Of a stretch of 49,713 bases of DNA, positions 16,246 to 25,510 are shown one piece after another. A program made the translations under genes and the position numbers. The notes under the pieces are model-generated. The model was given only the letters and a program-made list of their open reading frames with translations, did not search any database and was not told the DNA's origin. The stretch spans positions 1 to 49,713 of the forward strand of contig CAMZLK010000102.1 of assembly GCA_947311475.1 (NCBI GenBank), given 5' to 3'. Origin of the DNA: an uncultured Desulfocapsa sp. GTDB lineage: Bacteria; Desulfobacterota; Desulfobulbia; Desulfobulbales; Desulfocapsaceae. Each line of letters starts with the position of its first letter. The first letter of the stretch is position 1.

Positions 16246-17298
16246 CTAGCTGTTTTTTCTACATGTTTTAATATAATCTTTTGTCAGGGATGGATGTCCA
16301 CTGATCACTTTGGAAGCTTCAGCTGATAAGGATTCATTCAGGAATTCTCCAACCTGTGCGTAGGTCATCCCTTCTTTTACGGCCTCATCAACCAGTTTTA
16401 CAAATTTGTTTTCATCAGCTTTCTTTTTGAAATAGGAAAGAATTTTGTGTGGTGCTTCTTCTGCTTTTGTAGCAGGTTGTTTTGCCTTTTTGGCAGCTGG
16501 CGTGGCAGCAGCAGGTGGGGCAGCAGCAAGACTTTTGATGGAGCTCTGCATGGTCGCAAGTTCTTTCTTCATAGCACTGATGGCAGTGTCCACTTTTTCC
16601 TGAAGATTGTCATCACTGCTATCATCTTCAGTTCCCATGGATGCTAAGGTCGTCTCAAGTTCTGCAAGCTTGTCACCCAGAGGTTTTATCGATCCCTGAA
16701 TTGCTGTAATGTCAGCAGTAAGTTTTTTTGTGGCTTCTTCAACAGATGCAGTTGTTGCTTTGCCTTCAAGTTCTTCTCCGGCACTGGCAACTTTCTCATC
16801 AAGTTTTGCAATCTCTTCAGTGGCACCTGTTATCGATGAGTTTACACTGCTAAGAGTTTTTTCAAGGCCAGCAACGCTGTCTTGAAGGCCGCTGATCTGA
16901 CTCCCAAGTTTGTCCTGGTTACTGCGGAGGGGACTTAGGTCGGCGTCACTGAGAGGCGCAACAACGGGAGCTTTCCTGGAAGAACATTTTGTCGCGCATG
17001 TGCTACTGATGAGTTGAGTTGAACCGGCAATTTTATTTTTAAACTCAGCATATGTTCTTGAGCAGGTTTCGATGTCGTAAAGGAAGAGTATACCAAAATA
17101 TATTCCAAATACTACAGCGATACTGACAGCAACTGCAACTGTAATACCAATTAGAAAAAGTGTGGCGGAGAAAAGCGAGGAGATCGTTCCCGCTATACCA
17201 CCAGAATCATCCGCAGCAAATGCATAAATAAAGAAAACACAGAGTATCAGTACGATACCTGATTTCACTAGTGATGATTGTAATTCTCGGTTTTTCAT
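16246..17298 (-). CDS. Membrane-anchored coiled-coil protein, unknown function
   Basis: The protein has 350 residues. Two membrane segments lie near the N-terminus (about 12-30 and 45-80; the second is long and Ala/Val/Ile-rich). A Cys-bearing region follows (IETCSRTY, CATKC), then a coiled coil of about 150 residues rich in Ser, Leu, Glu and Lys, an Ala/Lys/Pro linker, and a small helical C-terminal domain with YAQVGEFLNESLS. It has no recognised family; a scaffold or filament-like role is only a guess. The start at 17298 follows GGAGGA with 7-nt spacing. It stands alone, converging on the response regulator. Confidence 0.75.
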   Translation of the reverse strand: MKNRELQSSLVKSGIVLILCVFFIYAFAADDSGGIAGTISSLFSATLFLIGITVAVAVSIAVVFGIYFGILFLYDIETCSRTYAEFKNKIAGSTQLISSTCATKCSSRKAPVVAPLSDADLSPLRSNQDKLGSQISGLQDSVAGLEKTLSSVNSSITGATEEIAKLDEKVASAGEELEGKATTASVEEATKKLTADITAIQGSIKPLGDKLAELETTLASMGTEDDSSDDNLQEKVDTAISAMKKELATMQSSIKSLAAAPPAAATPAAKKAKQPATKAEEAPHKILSYFKKKADENKFVKLVDEAVKEGMTYAQVGEFLNESLSAEASKVISGHPSLTKDYIKTCRKNS

Positions 17299-17596
17299 AA
17301 GTTGTTCCTCCGAACACGGCAAAGATGGACAAAAAAAGAGCATCACCTTCAGATATTAGTCGCCTAATCCTTAGAAGGTAATGAAATCTGGGTTATTTTG
17401 TGAATCATTAATACCATAAAACTACCTGATCATAACAGATATAATTCAAATGAATAGGATAAATATACACAATTTAGTAGAAACTAAAAAAAAATACATT
17501 TTCCGATAAAAAGCAAATGTTTTCATTATAAATAAACGAAAAAAGCCATTGTGATAGAGGCTCAGAGAGATAATCGTTTCCGGTGAAAAGGTTCTA
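17299..17596. other. AT-rich gap with a weak terminator for the nuo operon
   Basis: No gene is seen. On the minus strand GAGCC and GGCTT (17543-17563) form a five-pair stem with an 11-nt loop and a run of T, a possible weak end for the nuo transcript. The rest should hold the promoter of the coiled-coil gene; no clear -35/-10 pair was found. Confidence 0.35.
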
Positions 17597-19009
17597 TTAC
17601 ATGATGCTCTTTATTACCGTGGCTGCGTAATCAACAAATTGTTGTGGAAAGATTCCCATGATTACAATGAAAGCCAGAAGAAAGACCGATGTGGCACTGG
17701 TCAGTACTGTAGGGTAGACACTGGCTCGTCCCTCAGGATCACTTGCGTAGGTTACACGGATGACAGATAAATAGTAGTAAATAGCAATGGCAGTATTAAT
17801 AGCTGCCAGGATAACAACAGTTCTGTGGCCTTCCACGTATGCTCCGGTAAGCAACATGAACTTCCCCATAAATCCGACAAATGGGGGGATTCCGGCAAGG
17901 GCAAAGAGTCCGACTGCCAGTGTAAATGCCATGATGGGCGAGCGCTTATGAAGGCCTGACAGATCTTCAATCAGAAGGTTTTCACCGTTCTCGGAAACAG
18001 TACAGATTACGAGAAAACAAGCCAGGTTCATAAGAACATACCCAATTATGTAATACATTGCGTTGGCATATCCGGTGATCTGGAAAGTGAGAATACCAAG
18101 GAGGACAAATCCGGCGTGTGCAATGCCCGAGAAGCCTAGCATACGTTTAATATCCTTTTGGATCAGAGCTGAAAGGTTTCCATAAAACATTGAAGCAACA
18201 GCACATACCATCAGAACATTGAGTATTATCTTGCCTTCCCCACTGAAAAGGCTGATAAGGCGGATCAACATGGCAACAGCGGCAAGTTTTGGAACAGATG
18301 CAATAAATGCTGTTGTTTCGTTTGAAGCACCTTCATACACATCCGGTACCCAGAAGTGAAAGGGAAAGATGGCAAGTTTATAAAAGAATCCTGCAATAAC
18401 CATCATCATTGCAATAACTGCAGCAGGGGTATCCCATATTGTTGCAAGTTTTGTGACAATAACTGAGAGTTCTGTTGAGCCTGTAAGCCCATACATATAA
18501 CTCATGCCAAAGAGCATAAATCCTGTTGCAGCCACCCCAAAGAGCAGGTATTTGATTCCTGCTTCCATTTGAAATCTGAAATTGCCTGACTCATCACGCA
18601 TGGGAACCATGATATAGACAGCAAACGATGAGAGTTCCAGGGAAATAAAGATGGAAAGCAGTTCAACACTTGATACAAGCATCATGAGACCAAGAACGCT
18701 TACGAACATACACAGATAATATTCAGGCTGTACTTTTACAGGTATCCCTCTCAATTTATAGCCAAAGAGCAGTACGATCAACATGGCTCCAGAGATCAGG
18801 GTTTTGAAGACCTGGGAGAAAAGATCAACCTGGTATGCATTGAAAAAGAGTTTTCCGGTTTGGGAATAGCTGAGAACAGTTGCTCCAAAAATAGCGACAC
18901 CGAGTCCGATGGCAATGTTATTGGTAGTATCACCATCGGCTTTGCCAAGGCTTATTATGAAGATGATAAGGCTTGCACCCAACAGTGTTAACTCAGGGAG
19001 AAATAGCAT
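17597..19009 (-). CDS. nuoN: NADH-quinone oxidoreductase-type subunit N
   Basis: This 470-residue antiporter-like membrane subunit, with about 13-14 helices, is the proton channel nearest the quinone module. Channel residues are present: Glu in FISLELSSFAVY, Lys in FFYKLAIFPFHFWVPDVYEG, and Lys in FVGFMGKFML. The VYEGASNETTAFIASVPK segment is diagnostic of NuoN rather than L or M. It is the last gene of the operon, 37 nt after nuoM, with a weak AAGG ribosome site. Confidence 0.95.
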   Translation of the reverse strand: MLFLPELTLLGASLIIFIISLGKADGDTTNNIAIGLGVAIFGATVLSYSQTGKLFFNAYQVDLFSQVFKTLISGAMLIVLLFGYKLRGIPVKVQPEYYLCMFVSVLGLMMLVSSVELLSIFISLELSSFAVYIMVPMRDESGNFRFQMEAGIKYLLFGVAATGFMLFGMSYMYGLTGSTELSVIVTKLATIWDTPAAVIAMMMVIAGFFYKLAIFPFHFWVPDVYEGASNETTAFIASVPKLAAVAMLIRLISLFSGEGKIILNVLMVCAVASMFYGNLSALIQKDIKRMLGFSGIAHAGFVLLGILTFQITGYANAMYYIIGYVLMNLACFLVICTVSENGENLLIEDLSGLHKRSPIMAFTLAVGLFALAGIPPFVGFMGKFMLLTGAYVEGHRTVVILAAINTAIAIYYYLSVIRVTYASDPEGRASVYPTVLTSATSVFLLAFIVIMGIFPQQFVDYAATVIKSIM

Positions 19010-19046
19010 TTTTATACCTTTTGCGAAACGTTAATAATGAACGCTG

Positions 19047-20576
19047 TTACTGTATAATTAAGTTTGTTACTGCTACGATCTGGCCGTGATAGCCGTGATA
19101 TTTTGTCAGTAGGTTTTCAACACTTACATGGATTAGATCAATAAAGGGCTGTGCTCCCAGACCGATCCAGAAGACAAAGAACAGGAACGGAGCCAGGGTG
19201 AAGATTTCACGAATATTCAGGTCTTTAATCCATGATTGATCAGGGTTGTCAGTTCCACCCCAGACAATTTTTTGCAACATTCGCAGCATGTAGGCAGCAG
19301 CAAGTACAGCACCTGGGATGGCCGCAAGAGCCAACCAGATAGAATGCTCAAAAGTTCCTGCCAGGATCATGAATTCACCAACAAAACTGTTTGTTGCAGG
19401 GAACCCAAATGATGATAATGAAAAGAATGTGAGGAAGGTCACATAGATGGGCATATACTTTCCAACACCTGTTGCATCACGAAGTTCTCTTGAGTGTGTT
19501 CGTTCATACATCATACCGATACAGAGAAAGAGGGCCCCGGTGGTGATACCATGGTTGAGCATCTGGAGAATGGCACCTTCGACACCGCTAGTGTTCAATG
19601 CAAAAATACCAAGTGTGACAAAACCCATGTGTCCCACTGATGAATAGGCAATCAGCTTTTTCATATCACTCTGGGCAAGTGCCGTAAATCCTCCATATAT
19701 GATACCTGCAATGGATAACCACAGGATTGCAGGAGCTAAAGTCATTGTGGCTTCAGGCGTTATGGGGATAGCGAAGCGAAGGAAACCGTAGGTGCCCATT
19801 TTTAAAAGCACAGATGCAAGTATAACAGAACCTGCGGTGGGTGCTTCAACGTGGGCTGCCGGCAACCATGTGTGAAAAGGAAACATGGGGACCTTGATGG
19901 CAAATGCCAGAAAAAAGGCCAGGAACAGGAATATTTGCGCAGTGCTGGAGTAATTATGCCACATCATTTCCGGGATAAAAAAGCTGTATCCATTATGGAT
20001 GTACAGCCATATGATGGCAACCAGCAGCATGACAGAGCCAGCAAGGGTATACAAAAAGAATTTAACTGATGCATAGATCTTTCTTGGTCCACCCCAGATT
20101 GCAATGAGCATATACATTGGGATCAGCATAGCTTCCCAGAGGATATAGAAGAGAACAAAATCAAGTGCCATAAACACACCAAGCATGGCACTTTCCATAA
20201 TGAGGAGACAGACCATAAATGCCTGAACTCGTGTTTTAATATAACTCCATGAAGCAAGAACACAGAGTGGCATAATAAGCGTTGTCAGCATGATAAGGAG
20301 AATGGATATTCCATCAATTCCGACCACATACTGAATGTTTAGTGAGTGTATCCAGTCAACCCGCTCAACAAATTGAAACTTGCTGCTGGTCTTGTCAAAC
20401 GCGCTTATCAGGGGAATGGATAAGATTGCAGTGAATGTGGTAATACCGAGCGCCCAGTATCGTGAAAAAGATTCATTCCTTATAAAGAGCAGTAGTATTG
20501 CTCCGGCCAGAGGCAGGAAGATCAGAGTGCTCAGAATATGTGGATATTCATTGCTGTAGAGTAGAAATTTATCCAT
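19047..20576 (-). CDS. nuoM: NADH-quinone oxidoreductase-type subunit M
   Basis: This 509-residue antiporter-like subunit has the usual NuoM length. Glu in FYILWEAMLIPMY, Lys in FAIKVPMFPFHTWLPAAHVEAPTAGS and Glu in SFVGEFMIL match the NuoM channel residues, where the last position is Glu in M and Lys in L and N. VLLKMGTYGFLRF and VGHMGFVTLGIF are also conserved. It probably translocates one proton per cycle as a membrane-arm module between L and N. Confidence 0.96.
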   Translation of the reverse strand: MDKFLLYSNEYPHILSTLIFLPLAGAILLLFIRNESFSRYWALGITTFTAILSIPLISAFDKTSSKFQFVERVDWIHSLNIQYVVGIDGISILLIMLTTLIMPLCVLASWSYIKTRVQAFMVCLLIMESAMLGVFMALDFVLFYILWEAMLIPMYMLIAIWGGPRKIYASVKFFLYTLAGSVMLLVAIIWLYIHNGYSFFIPEMMWHNYSSTAQIFLFLAFFLAFAIKVPMFPFHTWLPAAHVEAPTAGSVILASVLLKMGTYGFLRFAIPITPEATMTLAPAILWLSIAGIIYGGFTALAQSDMKKLIAYSSVGHMGFVTLGIFALNTSGVEGAILQMLNHGITTGALFLCIGMMYERTHSRELRDATGVGKYMPIYVTFLTFFSLSSFGFPATNSFVGEFMILAGTFEHSIWLALAAIPGAVLAAAYMLRMLQKIVWGGTDNPDQSWIKDLNIREIFTLAPFLFFVFWIGLGAQPFIDLIHVSVENLLTKYHGYHGQIVAVTNLIIQ

Positions 20577-20602
20577 TTCCAGTATTCCTTGATATCAGTT
20601 TT

Positions 20603-22390
20603 TTATGACCAGACGTAGGCTACAAGTATTACGGCTACAAAGGAGATCGTGTAGTAAATAGTCAGTTGTATTTCGCCGCGCTGCAACACTATGGTGACCC
20701 TGCGGCCAATAGCGCGAACACAGCGGGCCGTTCCATCAACCACACCATCAATTCCATTCCAGTCAAACCATGACCAGAAGGCAGAAGTTATCATCAAACA
20801 GTTAATGCCAACGGATTTGTAGAACCTGCCAACAACATTGTCAAACCACTGTAGGGGATTTTGAACAGTCCATAAAAAAGCCCGGCCACCCATACGATAG
20901 AACCAGTCCAGATCAAGGCTGGTGGTCTCTTTTGGCATCACGTATTTGCGAAGCATGAAGAAACCAAAGGCTGTGAAGGCCATAATCTGAATAGTTTCAC
21001 TGAGATGGTAGGAATTGTAGGGATGAAAAACGACTTCAGTGTGTGGAAGCATGTTGTACAGAAAAGGTGTGTAGCAGCCAAGAAAGATACAGAGGAATCC
21101 ACCGATGGTCATGGCAAGCTGCATGTTCCAGCTTGGGTCCTCCGCTTTTTCCCATGTTTCTTGAGAACAATTATTTTTTCCGAAGAAAATAAGATAGGGA
21201 AGTCTCAAGCCCGCTGCCAGGAATGTTCCTGAAGAAACCAACGTGAGGGCAAATCCTGCCCAGAGCAGGTGTGATTCAAATGCTGCAGTGATAATCATGG
21301 ATTTAGAGATAAATCCAGACATCAAAGGAAGACCGGAAACAGCAAGACCGCCGATGAGCATGAAGATCATGGTTGCAGGCATTTTTTTATACAGCCCACC
21401 AAGTTGAGTCAGCTTTTGTCTTCCAGTGGTGGTGAGAATTGCACCAGCTGCCATAAAGAGCAGGCCTTTATAGAGAATATGAGCAAAGGCATGGGCGCAG
21501 GCACCATTTATGGCAAGGGTGGTTCCAATGCCAACACCTGCTACCATGTATCCGACCTGGGATACAATCTCCCAGCCAAGAAGCTTACGGACATCGTTTT
21601 CCATTACCGCATAAATAATACCGTAAATGGCCATGATGACACCAAGATAGATGAGGACTTCAAAGCCGGAGCAGCTTCTGATCAGAGTGTAAACAGCAGT
21701 CTTGGTGGTAAAGGCGCACATAAACACAGCACCAATCGCTGTGGCTTTTGAATATGCATCGGGCAGCCAGGAGTGTAGTGGTGGTACTGCAGCGTTCAGC
21801 ATCAGGCCTGCCATAATCAACCAGGTATAGAGTTCTGGTGAAGAAACATTCAGCTGTTCAAAACTTAAACTTCCCGTTGCCTGGTAGCGAAGTACAAAAC
21901 CAAGCAGGAGAATAACGCCACCAAATGTATGAACCAGAATATAGCGATACCCGGCGGCAAGCGCCTCTTCATCCTTTCTTGCCCAGATGAGAAAGGTTGA
22001 GGCGAATGCCATCATTTCCCAAAACAGAAAGAGGGTGATGTAATCTGCGGCATAAATGGCACCTAGAGAACCTGCAACGTAGAACCAGGCGGCCATATGC
22101 TGCCATTCATCTTCCACATGCATGCCGTAAATGGTGGCGATGATAGCCATCAGTGACATGATGAAAGCAAAGATCATGGATAATCTGTCAACGCGGCCAA
22201 AGGTAAGCGGCCAGTCCATAAATTGGAAGACACCGTAGATACCGGCATGTTGACTCAGATAAATAACATCAATAAATGTCAGCAGTGGAACCAGAAACAA
22301 ATATGGTTTTCTAAACGGTCCCCTCACCATTGGCAACAGACAGGCGCCCACTATCATAATGAGCGCCGGGTGAATAAAACTACTTGTCAT
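20603..22390 (-). CDS. nuoL: NuoL-like antiporter subunit with C-terminal extension
   Basis: This is a 595-residue membrane protein. The start at 22390 follows GGGAGGA; longer frames run into the preceding gene. The core shows Glu in LFLFWEMMAF, PPLHSWLPDAYSKA, FTTKTAVYTLIR and Lys in SGFISKSMII. The position usually held by the TM7 lysine (canonical GK before PLxTWL) is Asn here (MLNAAVPPLHSWLP). The final ~120 residues (DLDWFYRMGG... NGIDGVVDG... RGEIQLTIYY) resemble the NuoL C-terminal part with the lateral helix, which favours the distal NuoL slot. The core also resembles MrpD-type subunits, so the name is tentative. Confidence 0.8.
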   Translation of the reverse strand: MTSSFIHPALIMIVGACLLPMVRGPFRKPYLFLVPLLTFIDVIYLSQHAGIYGVFQFMDWPLTFGRVDRLSMIFAFIMSLMAIIATIYGMHVEDEWQHMAAWFYVAGSLGAIYAADYITLFLFWEMMAFASTFLIWARKDEEALAAGYRYILVHTFGGVILLLGFVLRYQATGSLSFEQLNVSSPELYTWLIMAGLMLNAAVPPLHSWLPDAYSKATAIGAVFMCAFTTKTAVYTLIRSCSGFEVLIYLGVIMAIYGIIYAVMENDVRKLLGWEIVSQVGYMVAGVGIGTTLAINGACAHAFAHILYKGLLFMAAGAILTTTGRQKLTQLGGLYKKMPATMIFMLIGGLAVSGLPLMSGFISKSMIITAAFESHLLWAGFALTLVSSGTFLAAGLRLPYLIFFGKNNCSQETWEKAEDPSWNMQLAMTIGGFLCIFLGCYTPFLYNMLPHTEVVFHPYNSYHLSETIQIMAFTAFGFFMLRKYVMPKETTSLDLDWFYRMGGRAFLWTVQNPLQWFDNVVGRFYKSVGINCLMITSAFWSWFDWNGIDGVVDGTARCVRAIGRRVTIVLQRGEIQLTIYYTISFVAVILVAYVWS

Positions 22391-22631
22391 AATAGTCCTC
22401 CCGGGCCTGGATCCCGCTTTTGCCATACCATCTGGCAACCATGATAATAATGGCACAGCTGCCAAGGCCGAATAATGCCCAGAATCCCGGTATCATTTTT
22501 TCAGCCCAAGTGTGAGCGTGGCTCGTATCCACGGTCATGCTCCAGATTAGTATGAAAGCCATTACTGCATAGCAGGCGTAAGCTACGTACCGCAACCGGT
22601 CTTGAAGATAGTCAATAAGATTTACAATCAT
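22380..22631 (-). CDS. Small two-helix membrane protein within the nuo operon
   Basis: This 83-residue protein has hydrophobic segments at about 15-32 and 48-68 and charged ends (REDYYDK). It is not one of the standard fourteen complex I subunits and I recognise no family. Its ATG overlaps the stop of the MrpD-like gene (ATGA) and its 3' end overlaps the nuoL-like start by 11 nt. That argues strongly for a real translated gene made in step with both antiporter subunits, possibly an accessory of the extra pumping module. Confidence 0.75.
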   Translation of the reverse strand: MIVNLIDYLQDRLRYVAYACYAVMAFILIWSMTVDTSHAHTWAEKMIPGFWALFGLGSCAIIIMVARWYGKSGIQAREDYYDK

Positions 22632-24124
22632 CCTGTCACCACATGTACGAGTTTCATCATAACGTTAGGGAAGATTCCAAGCAGCACTGATATCGTACAT
22701 GCTATCACAATGGGGATAAGCATGGATAACGGAGCCTCCTTGATGCCCTGATATGTCTCACCTTCAGGGCGTTTACCAAAAAATGCTTTATAGGTGACCG
22801 GGGCAAAATATCCAACATTGAGCATGGTTGAGGCAATCAGGATGAGGAGTATTCCCATCTGATGTGCTTCAATGGAACCTATAAGCAGGTTCCATTTTGT
22901 GACAAATCCTGCCACTGGAGGAGCTCCGATCATGGAGAGAGAAGCTATAAAGAAGCAGGCAAAGGTAACTGGCATGGTCTTGCCAAGCCCCCCCATTTCT
23001 GAGAGATCTTTTTTATGTGCGGCAATCATAATGGCACCGGCACAGAAGAAGAGTGTGATCTTGGAAAATGCATGGTTCACAATGTGAATGAGTCCGCCAT
23101 CAATTCCGGATGGGGTGAGCAGTGCTACGCCAAGGATGATATAAGAGAGTTGGGAGATGGTGGAATAGGCAAGTCGTTCTTTTAAGTTATTCTTTGACAG
23201 TGCCAGTACCGATGCTGCAATTACCGTAAATCCGACAAAGTAAGCAGTCGGGATGCCAAGATTTAATGCATGCATGGTATCTACGCCGAAAACATAAAGC
23301 ATGGTACGGGTGGTACAAAACACACCAACCTTTACAACGGCAACTGCATGGAGCAGTGCTGAAACCGGAGTCGGGGCAACCATGGCACCAGGCAGCCAGT
23401 GATGGAAGGGCATGACACCATTTTTGGCAAATCCGAAGAGACAGAAAACATACAGCATGATCACTGTCCAGTTTTTGATATTACCGGATGAGAGCCCCTC
23501 GGTGAAGAGGCCGTCCGAGATATTGGTGGGAAAGTCGAGGGTTCCCGTGAGAACGTAGATCAGAATAAGAGCCGGCAGCAGGAAGAGTTTGGCTGTTGTC
23601 GTGAGATAGACGATGTATTTCTGGGCACCGGCATATCCGTCTTTGTCCTGTGCGTGGGCAACGAGCGGGTAGGTACATACGGAGACAACCTCGTAAAACA
23701 GATACATGGTAAAAAGATTATCAGAAAAGGCAACACCAATGGCTCCAAAGATGGCCAAAGCAAAACATGCGTTAAAGCGTGTCTGTGCATGCTCCTGATG
23801 TGCCCTCATATAGCCTAATGAGTAGTAGACGGCAATGGTCCACAGCGATGAGGCTACGAGTGCAAAAATCATGGACATCCCATCTGCCCGAAGTGTTACA
23901 GTAAGGCCATCCAGAACTGTGAACATGCGATATTCAAGAATTTTACCATCAAGAACTTCCGGGAGCATTGAAGCCACAAGCAACAGAAGTATAATTGATG
24001 CTCCTGAGGAGACACCCTCACGAACATTCTCATTTCTGCCCACAAACAGAACACCAAGTGTGCCAAAGAGTGGAACAAGAAGCGCGAAGAGAAGTTTTAC
24101 GGAATGAACCGTTTGTATTTCCAT
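22628..24124 (-). CDS. Additional MrpD/NuoL-type antiporter subunit
   Basis: This 498-residue protein has about 14 helices. All channel residues are present: Glu in MYLFYEVVSVCTYP, Lys in GFAKNGVMPFHHWLPGAMVAPTPVS, Lys in HAVAVVKVGVF and Lys in VAGFVTKWNLL. It lacks the long NuoL C-terminal extension and is of MrpD/NuoM size. It sits where nuoL is expected, after nuoK, but a longer NuoL-like gene follows. The operon therefore encodes four antiporter-type subunits. It may be an extra pumping unit, or may substitute for NuoL with the longer protein in another slot. Confidence 0.88.
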   Translation of the reverse strand: MEIQTVHSVKLLFALLVPLFGTLGVLFVGRNENVREGVSSGASIILLLLVASMLPEVLDGKILEYRMFTVLDGLTVTLRADGMSMIFALVASSLWTIAVYYSLGYMRAHQEHAQTRFNACFALAIFGAIGVAFSDNLFTMYLFYEVVSVCTYPLVAHAQDKDGYAGAQKYIVYLTTTAKLFLLPALILIYVLTGTLDFPTNISDGLFTEGLSSGNIKNWTVIMLYVFCLFGFAKNGVMPFHHWLPGAMVAPTPVSALLHAVAVVKVGVFCTTRTMLYVFGVDTMHALNLGIPTAYFVGFTVIAASVLALSKNNLKERLAYSTISQLSYIILGVALLTPSGIDGGLIHIVNHAFSKITLFFCAGAIMIAAHKKDLSEMGGLGKTMPVTFACFFIASLSMIGAPPVAGFVTKWNLLIGSIEAHQMGILLILIASTMLNVGYFAPVTYKAFFGKRPEGETYQGIKEAPLSMLIPIVIACTISVLLGIFPNVMMKLVHVVTG

Positions 24125-24142
24125 GACAGGGGGTCCTCTTTC

Positions 24143-24469
24143 CTAACCTTTAAGATCGACGATATCTTCGATGTCGACTGATTTGTAATTTCGATATACA
24201 GCAATGGTAATACTGAGGCCTATGGCAGCTTCGGCGGCAGCAATGGCCATGATAAAAAGAGCAAATATCTGTCCCACCGTCGGGTCAGGGGCAGTGAATC
24301 TGTTGAAAGCCATAAAGTTAATGGAGGCAGCTGCCAGAATCAGTTCTGCTGAAATCAGCATTCCGACAAGTGTTCTACGGGAAACCATGCCATAGACACC
24401 CATTGCAAAGAGAAGGGCTGCCAGAACAAGGTAGGTATTAAGATAGTTGTGAAGATTGAGAATCGACAT
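24143..24469 (-). CDS. nuoK: NADH-quinone oxidoreductase-type subunit K
   Basis: This 108-residue, three-helix subunit is homologous to MrpC. LVGMLISAELILAAASINFMAF carries the essential membrane Glu of TM2, and IAAAEAAIGLSI the second Glu in TM3. It couples quinone chemistry to the antiporter chain. It starts directly after the nuoJ stop (TAAATG), with AAGGAG inside the end of nuoJ. Confidence 0.96.
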   Translation of the reverse strand: MSILNLHNYLNTYLVLAALLFAMGVYGMVSRRTLVGMLISAELILAAASINFMAFNRFTAPDPTVGQIFALFIMAIAAAEAAIGLSITIAVYRNYKSVDIEDIVDLKG

Positions 24470-25042
24470 TTATTTACTCCTTCCTTTACGGCCAATGACC
24501 AGAGATCCGATAATTGCAATGAGTAGAACAATGGAAACCAGCTCAAAAACCATTGAATAGGTAGTAAGCAATTTAGAACCTATTAATTTCATGTCCCCCA
24601 TATTGACTTTTGGCATGATTGTGAATTCGGTTTTTAGAGCAAGGCTAACCATGGCGAAAGCGATCATGCCAGCAGTGATGATGCCGAAAGGGCCGCTTAA
24701 TACACTTGGTGGGCCTTGTTTTTTATCCTCTTCAGGGGCGGCAAGCAAAATGGCAAAGGAGATAGTGATACAAACAGCCCCCACATAGATCAACATTTGC
24801 ATCATTGCCAGAAAAGGTGAATTCAGGTAGTAGTAAATTGCAGCTACTCCAATAAAGCAGACAGCAAGTCCCTGTACTGCATGAATAAGTTGCCTAGCAT
24901 TAAAGGCTATGATTCCGCCAATGAGTGTGGTTGCAAGCATCATAAGAAAAATGATTCCCGCTGCTTCGTCGGCAAACCCGCCGAGACCATCCGTTGTGAG
25001 GATACCGAGGATCCCGGAAGAAATCTGGTCGGTTGTGTTCAT
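24470..25042 (-). CDS. nuoJ: NADH-quinone oxidoreductase-type subunit J
   Basis: This 190-residue, five-helix subunit has the conserved TM3 region MLIYVGAVCITISFAILL, where a pi-bulge forms in known structures. It sits in the E-channel region between H, A and K. The ATG overlaps the nuoI stop (ATGA). Confidence 0.94.
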   Translation of the reverse strand: MNTTDQISSGILGILTTDGLGGFADEAAGIIFLMMLATTLIGGIIAFNARQLIHAVQGLAVCFIGVAAIYYYLNSPFLAMMQMLIYVGAVCITISFAILLAAPEEDKKQGPPSVLSGPFGIITAGMIAFAMVSLALKTEFTIMPKVNMGDMKLIGSKLLTTYSMVFELVSIVLLIAIIGSLVIGRKGRSK

Positions 25043-25509
25043 GAGTTTCTCTCCTTCAATCGATTGAGAAGGTTGAAATGGAAATCTTCCTTGCGGGTTG
25101 AAGCAAGGTTATATTCTTTGGAAAATTCGATGGCTCCGAATTTGCAGTTTTCAATGCACTGTCCGCAAAGGGAACATGTCGTGAAGTTGAGGTCGTATCC
25201 TGTTAAGATCTTTTTCTTTTTAGTTTTCATCTCCCCTTTGACTTCCACTTCGTACGTCTCTGTTTTGGTCGTAATGGAGATGCAACCGGAAGGACAACCA
25301 CGCTGGCACATCATGCATGCAACGCATTTAGGTTCACCATTTTCATTCTCAATCAGCTCAATATGACCACGATAACGGTCACACATTTTGAGGGTTTTGA
25401 AGGGATAGGGAACGGTCACCACAGGTTTGAAGAACTCCTTAAAGGTAATGGAAAGTCCTACAGCCAGGCTATACAGCCCCAGAAATATTTCGCTAAAATA
25501 GGCACCCAT
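25039..25509 (-). CDS. nuoI: Complex I-type ferredoxin subunit I
   Basis: This 156-residue subunit has two [4Fe-4S] motifs, CVACMMCQRGCP and CSLCGQCIENC, that relay electrons toward NuoB. About 25 charged residues (KTETYEVEVKGEMKTKKKK) lie between the clusters. The N-terminus (LYSLAVGLSITFKEFF) is a membrane-associated helix. With no NuoEFG encoded nearby, this subunit or NuoB/C may receive electrons directly from ferredoxin or another donor (inference). It overlaps nuoJ. Confidence 0.95.
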   Translation of the reverse strand: MGAYFSEIFLGLYSLAVGLSITFKEFFKPVVTVPYPFKTLKMCDRYRGHIELIENENGEPKCVACMMCQRGCPSGCISITTKTETYEVEVKGEMKTKKKKILTGYDLNFTTCSLCGQCIENCKFGAIEFSKEYNLASTRKEDFHFNLLNRLKERNS

Positions 25510-25510
25510 A

